Shown piece after piece: positions 63,718-64,000 of a stretch of 64,000 nucleotides of DNA. Each line of letters begins with the position of its first letter. The stretch's first letter is position 1. Made by a program: the position numbers and the translations under genes. The notes under the pieces are model-generated. The model had not been told where the DNA came from and ran no database searches. It worked only from the letters and a program-made list of their open reading frames with translations. Source of the stretch: JAAYPI01 sp036734385 (lineage in GTDB: Bacteria > Bacteroidota > Bacteroidia > Bacteroidales > Paludibacteraceae); contig DAIMYQ010000005.1 of the NCBI GenBank assembly GCA_036734385.1, forward strand, positions 1 through 64,000, given 5' to 3'.

Positions 63718-64000
63718 TTAAATTTTTACAATAGTATTAGTCTGTAGCCAGCCAACATTAGTTCCATCTTCTGTTTGAACCTCAAACCACTTTCCCAATT
63801 CGCTTTTGATGATTACTTTTGTGCCTTCATGCAAAAAGAATAAGTCTGTACCACTATCATCGGGGGAACTTTTCAAAGATACGGTTTGAGAAAAAACAAT
63901 AGCTTCTTTTACATTGACAATTCTTTCTTTTTGCTGGTATGAAAAAACAAAACATACAACAGCAACACAAACTAAAAAAATTGCAGAAAAAAATGCTGTT
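63718..64000 (-). CDS. batE: BatE C-terminus (cut by window edge)
   Basis: Translated from the edge, about 93 residues are readable: a transmembrane segment (FFSAIFLVCVAVVCFVF), then a bacterial SH3-like domain with VSLKSSPDDSGTDLFFLHEG and GKWFEVQTEDGTNVGWLQT, ending in VKI. This order matches the C-terminus of BatE of the Bat aerotolerance cluster, whose N-terminal TPR repeats would lie beyond the window. Confidence 0.78.
   Translation of the reverse strand, partial: TAFFSAIFLVCVAVVCFVFSYQQKERIVNVKEAIVFSQTVSLKSSPDDSGTDLFFLHEGTKVIIKSELGKWFEVQTEDGTNVGWLQTNTIVKI

Overview
The window looks like a low-GC member of the Bacteroidales (phylum Bacteroidota), probably a free-living or gut relative of the Paludibacter/Porphyromonas side of the order. 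The evidence is the gliding/type IX secretion (T9SS) lipoproteins GldD and GldE, C-terminal T9SS-like sorting domains on secreted proteins, families largely restricted to Bacteroidota (DUF4270, DUF4301, DUF4827, DUF2582, DUF4105, BatE), Bacteroidota-type promoters (TTTG, about 19-21 nt, TAnnTTTG) and weak Shine-Dalgarno sites. It is draft sequence. Four runs of exactly 100 N (8610-8709, 16661-16760, 50674-50773, 59324-59423) are placeholder gaps, and each interrupts a gene or gene pair.

Layout. 1-2.8 kb: tRNA-Asp, a phosphopantetheinyl transferase and gldD-gldE, all on the minus strand. 2.9-6.2 kb: pheT and a YebC-family gene, closed by a terminator. 6.3-11.9 kb: a cobalamin riboswitch followed by a BtuB-like TonB receptor, a BtuG-like beta-propeller and two secreted proteins with T9SS-type tails. 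11.9-20.6 kb: folD-ffh on the minus strand, then lepA, a NhaD/CitMHS-type antiporter, purB and an MsbA-like ABC exporter. 20.6-25.2 kb: a GGGP-synthase homologue, glgB and a DUF4301 gene. 25.3-26.3 kb: a radical SAM protein. 26.3-32.9 kb: a complete trpBEGDCFA operon with a leader peptide and attenuator. 33-40.9 kb: an aminotransferase, a LolC/FtsX-type permease, a DUF2147 protein, a secreted OB-fold nuclease, and a phoH-patB-ridA group. 41-49.3 kb: folC, a DUF4105 membrane protein, a small DUF2582 protein, tRNA-Thr, a membrane glycosyltransferase, an alpha/beta hydrolase, a membrane LytTR regulator and an RluB-type pseudouridine synthase. 49.3-58.9 kb: a DUF349 protein, thrA, an FKBP lipoprotein, a DUF4827 lipoprotein, glmM, fba and radA. 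59-64 kb: panC-panD, a shortened glycogen-synthase-like protein, a DUF4270 lipoprotein, a small DNA-binding protein, a PAP2 phosphatase and the C-terminus of BatE.

Two regulated systems stand out. The first is the trp operon: a 19-residue leader peptide with three consecutive Trp codons is followed by mutually exclusive antiterminator and terminator pairings. The second is the vitamin B12 uptake island: the outer-membrane receptor and beta-propeller partner are followed by secreted proteins that appear to use type IX secretion. Most other genes are core metabolism in a compact arrangement, with convergent genes often abutting or overlapping at their stops.
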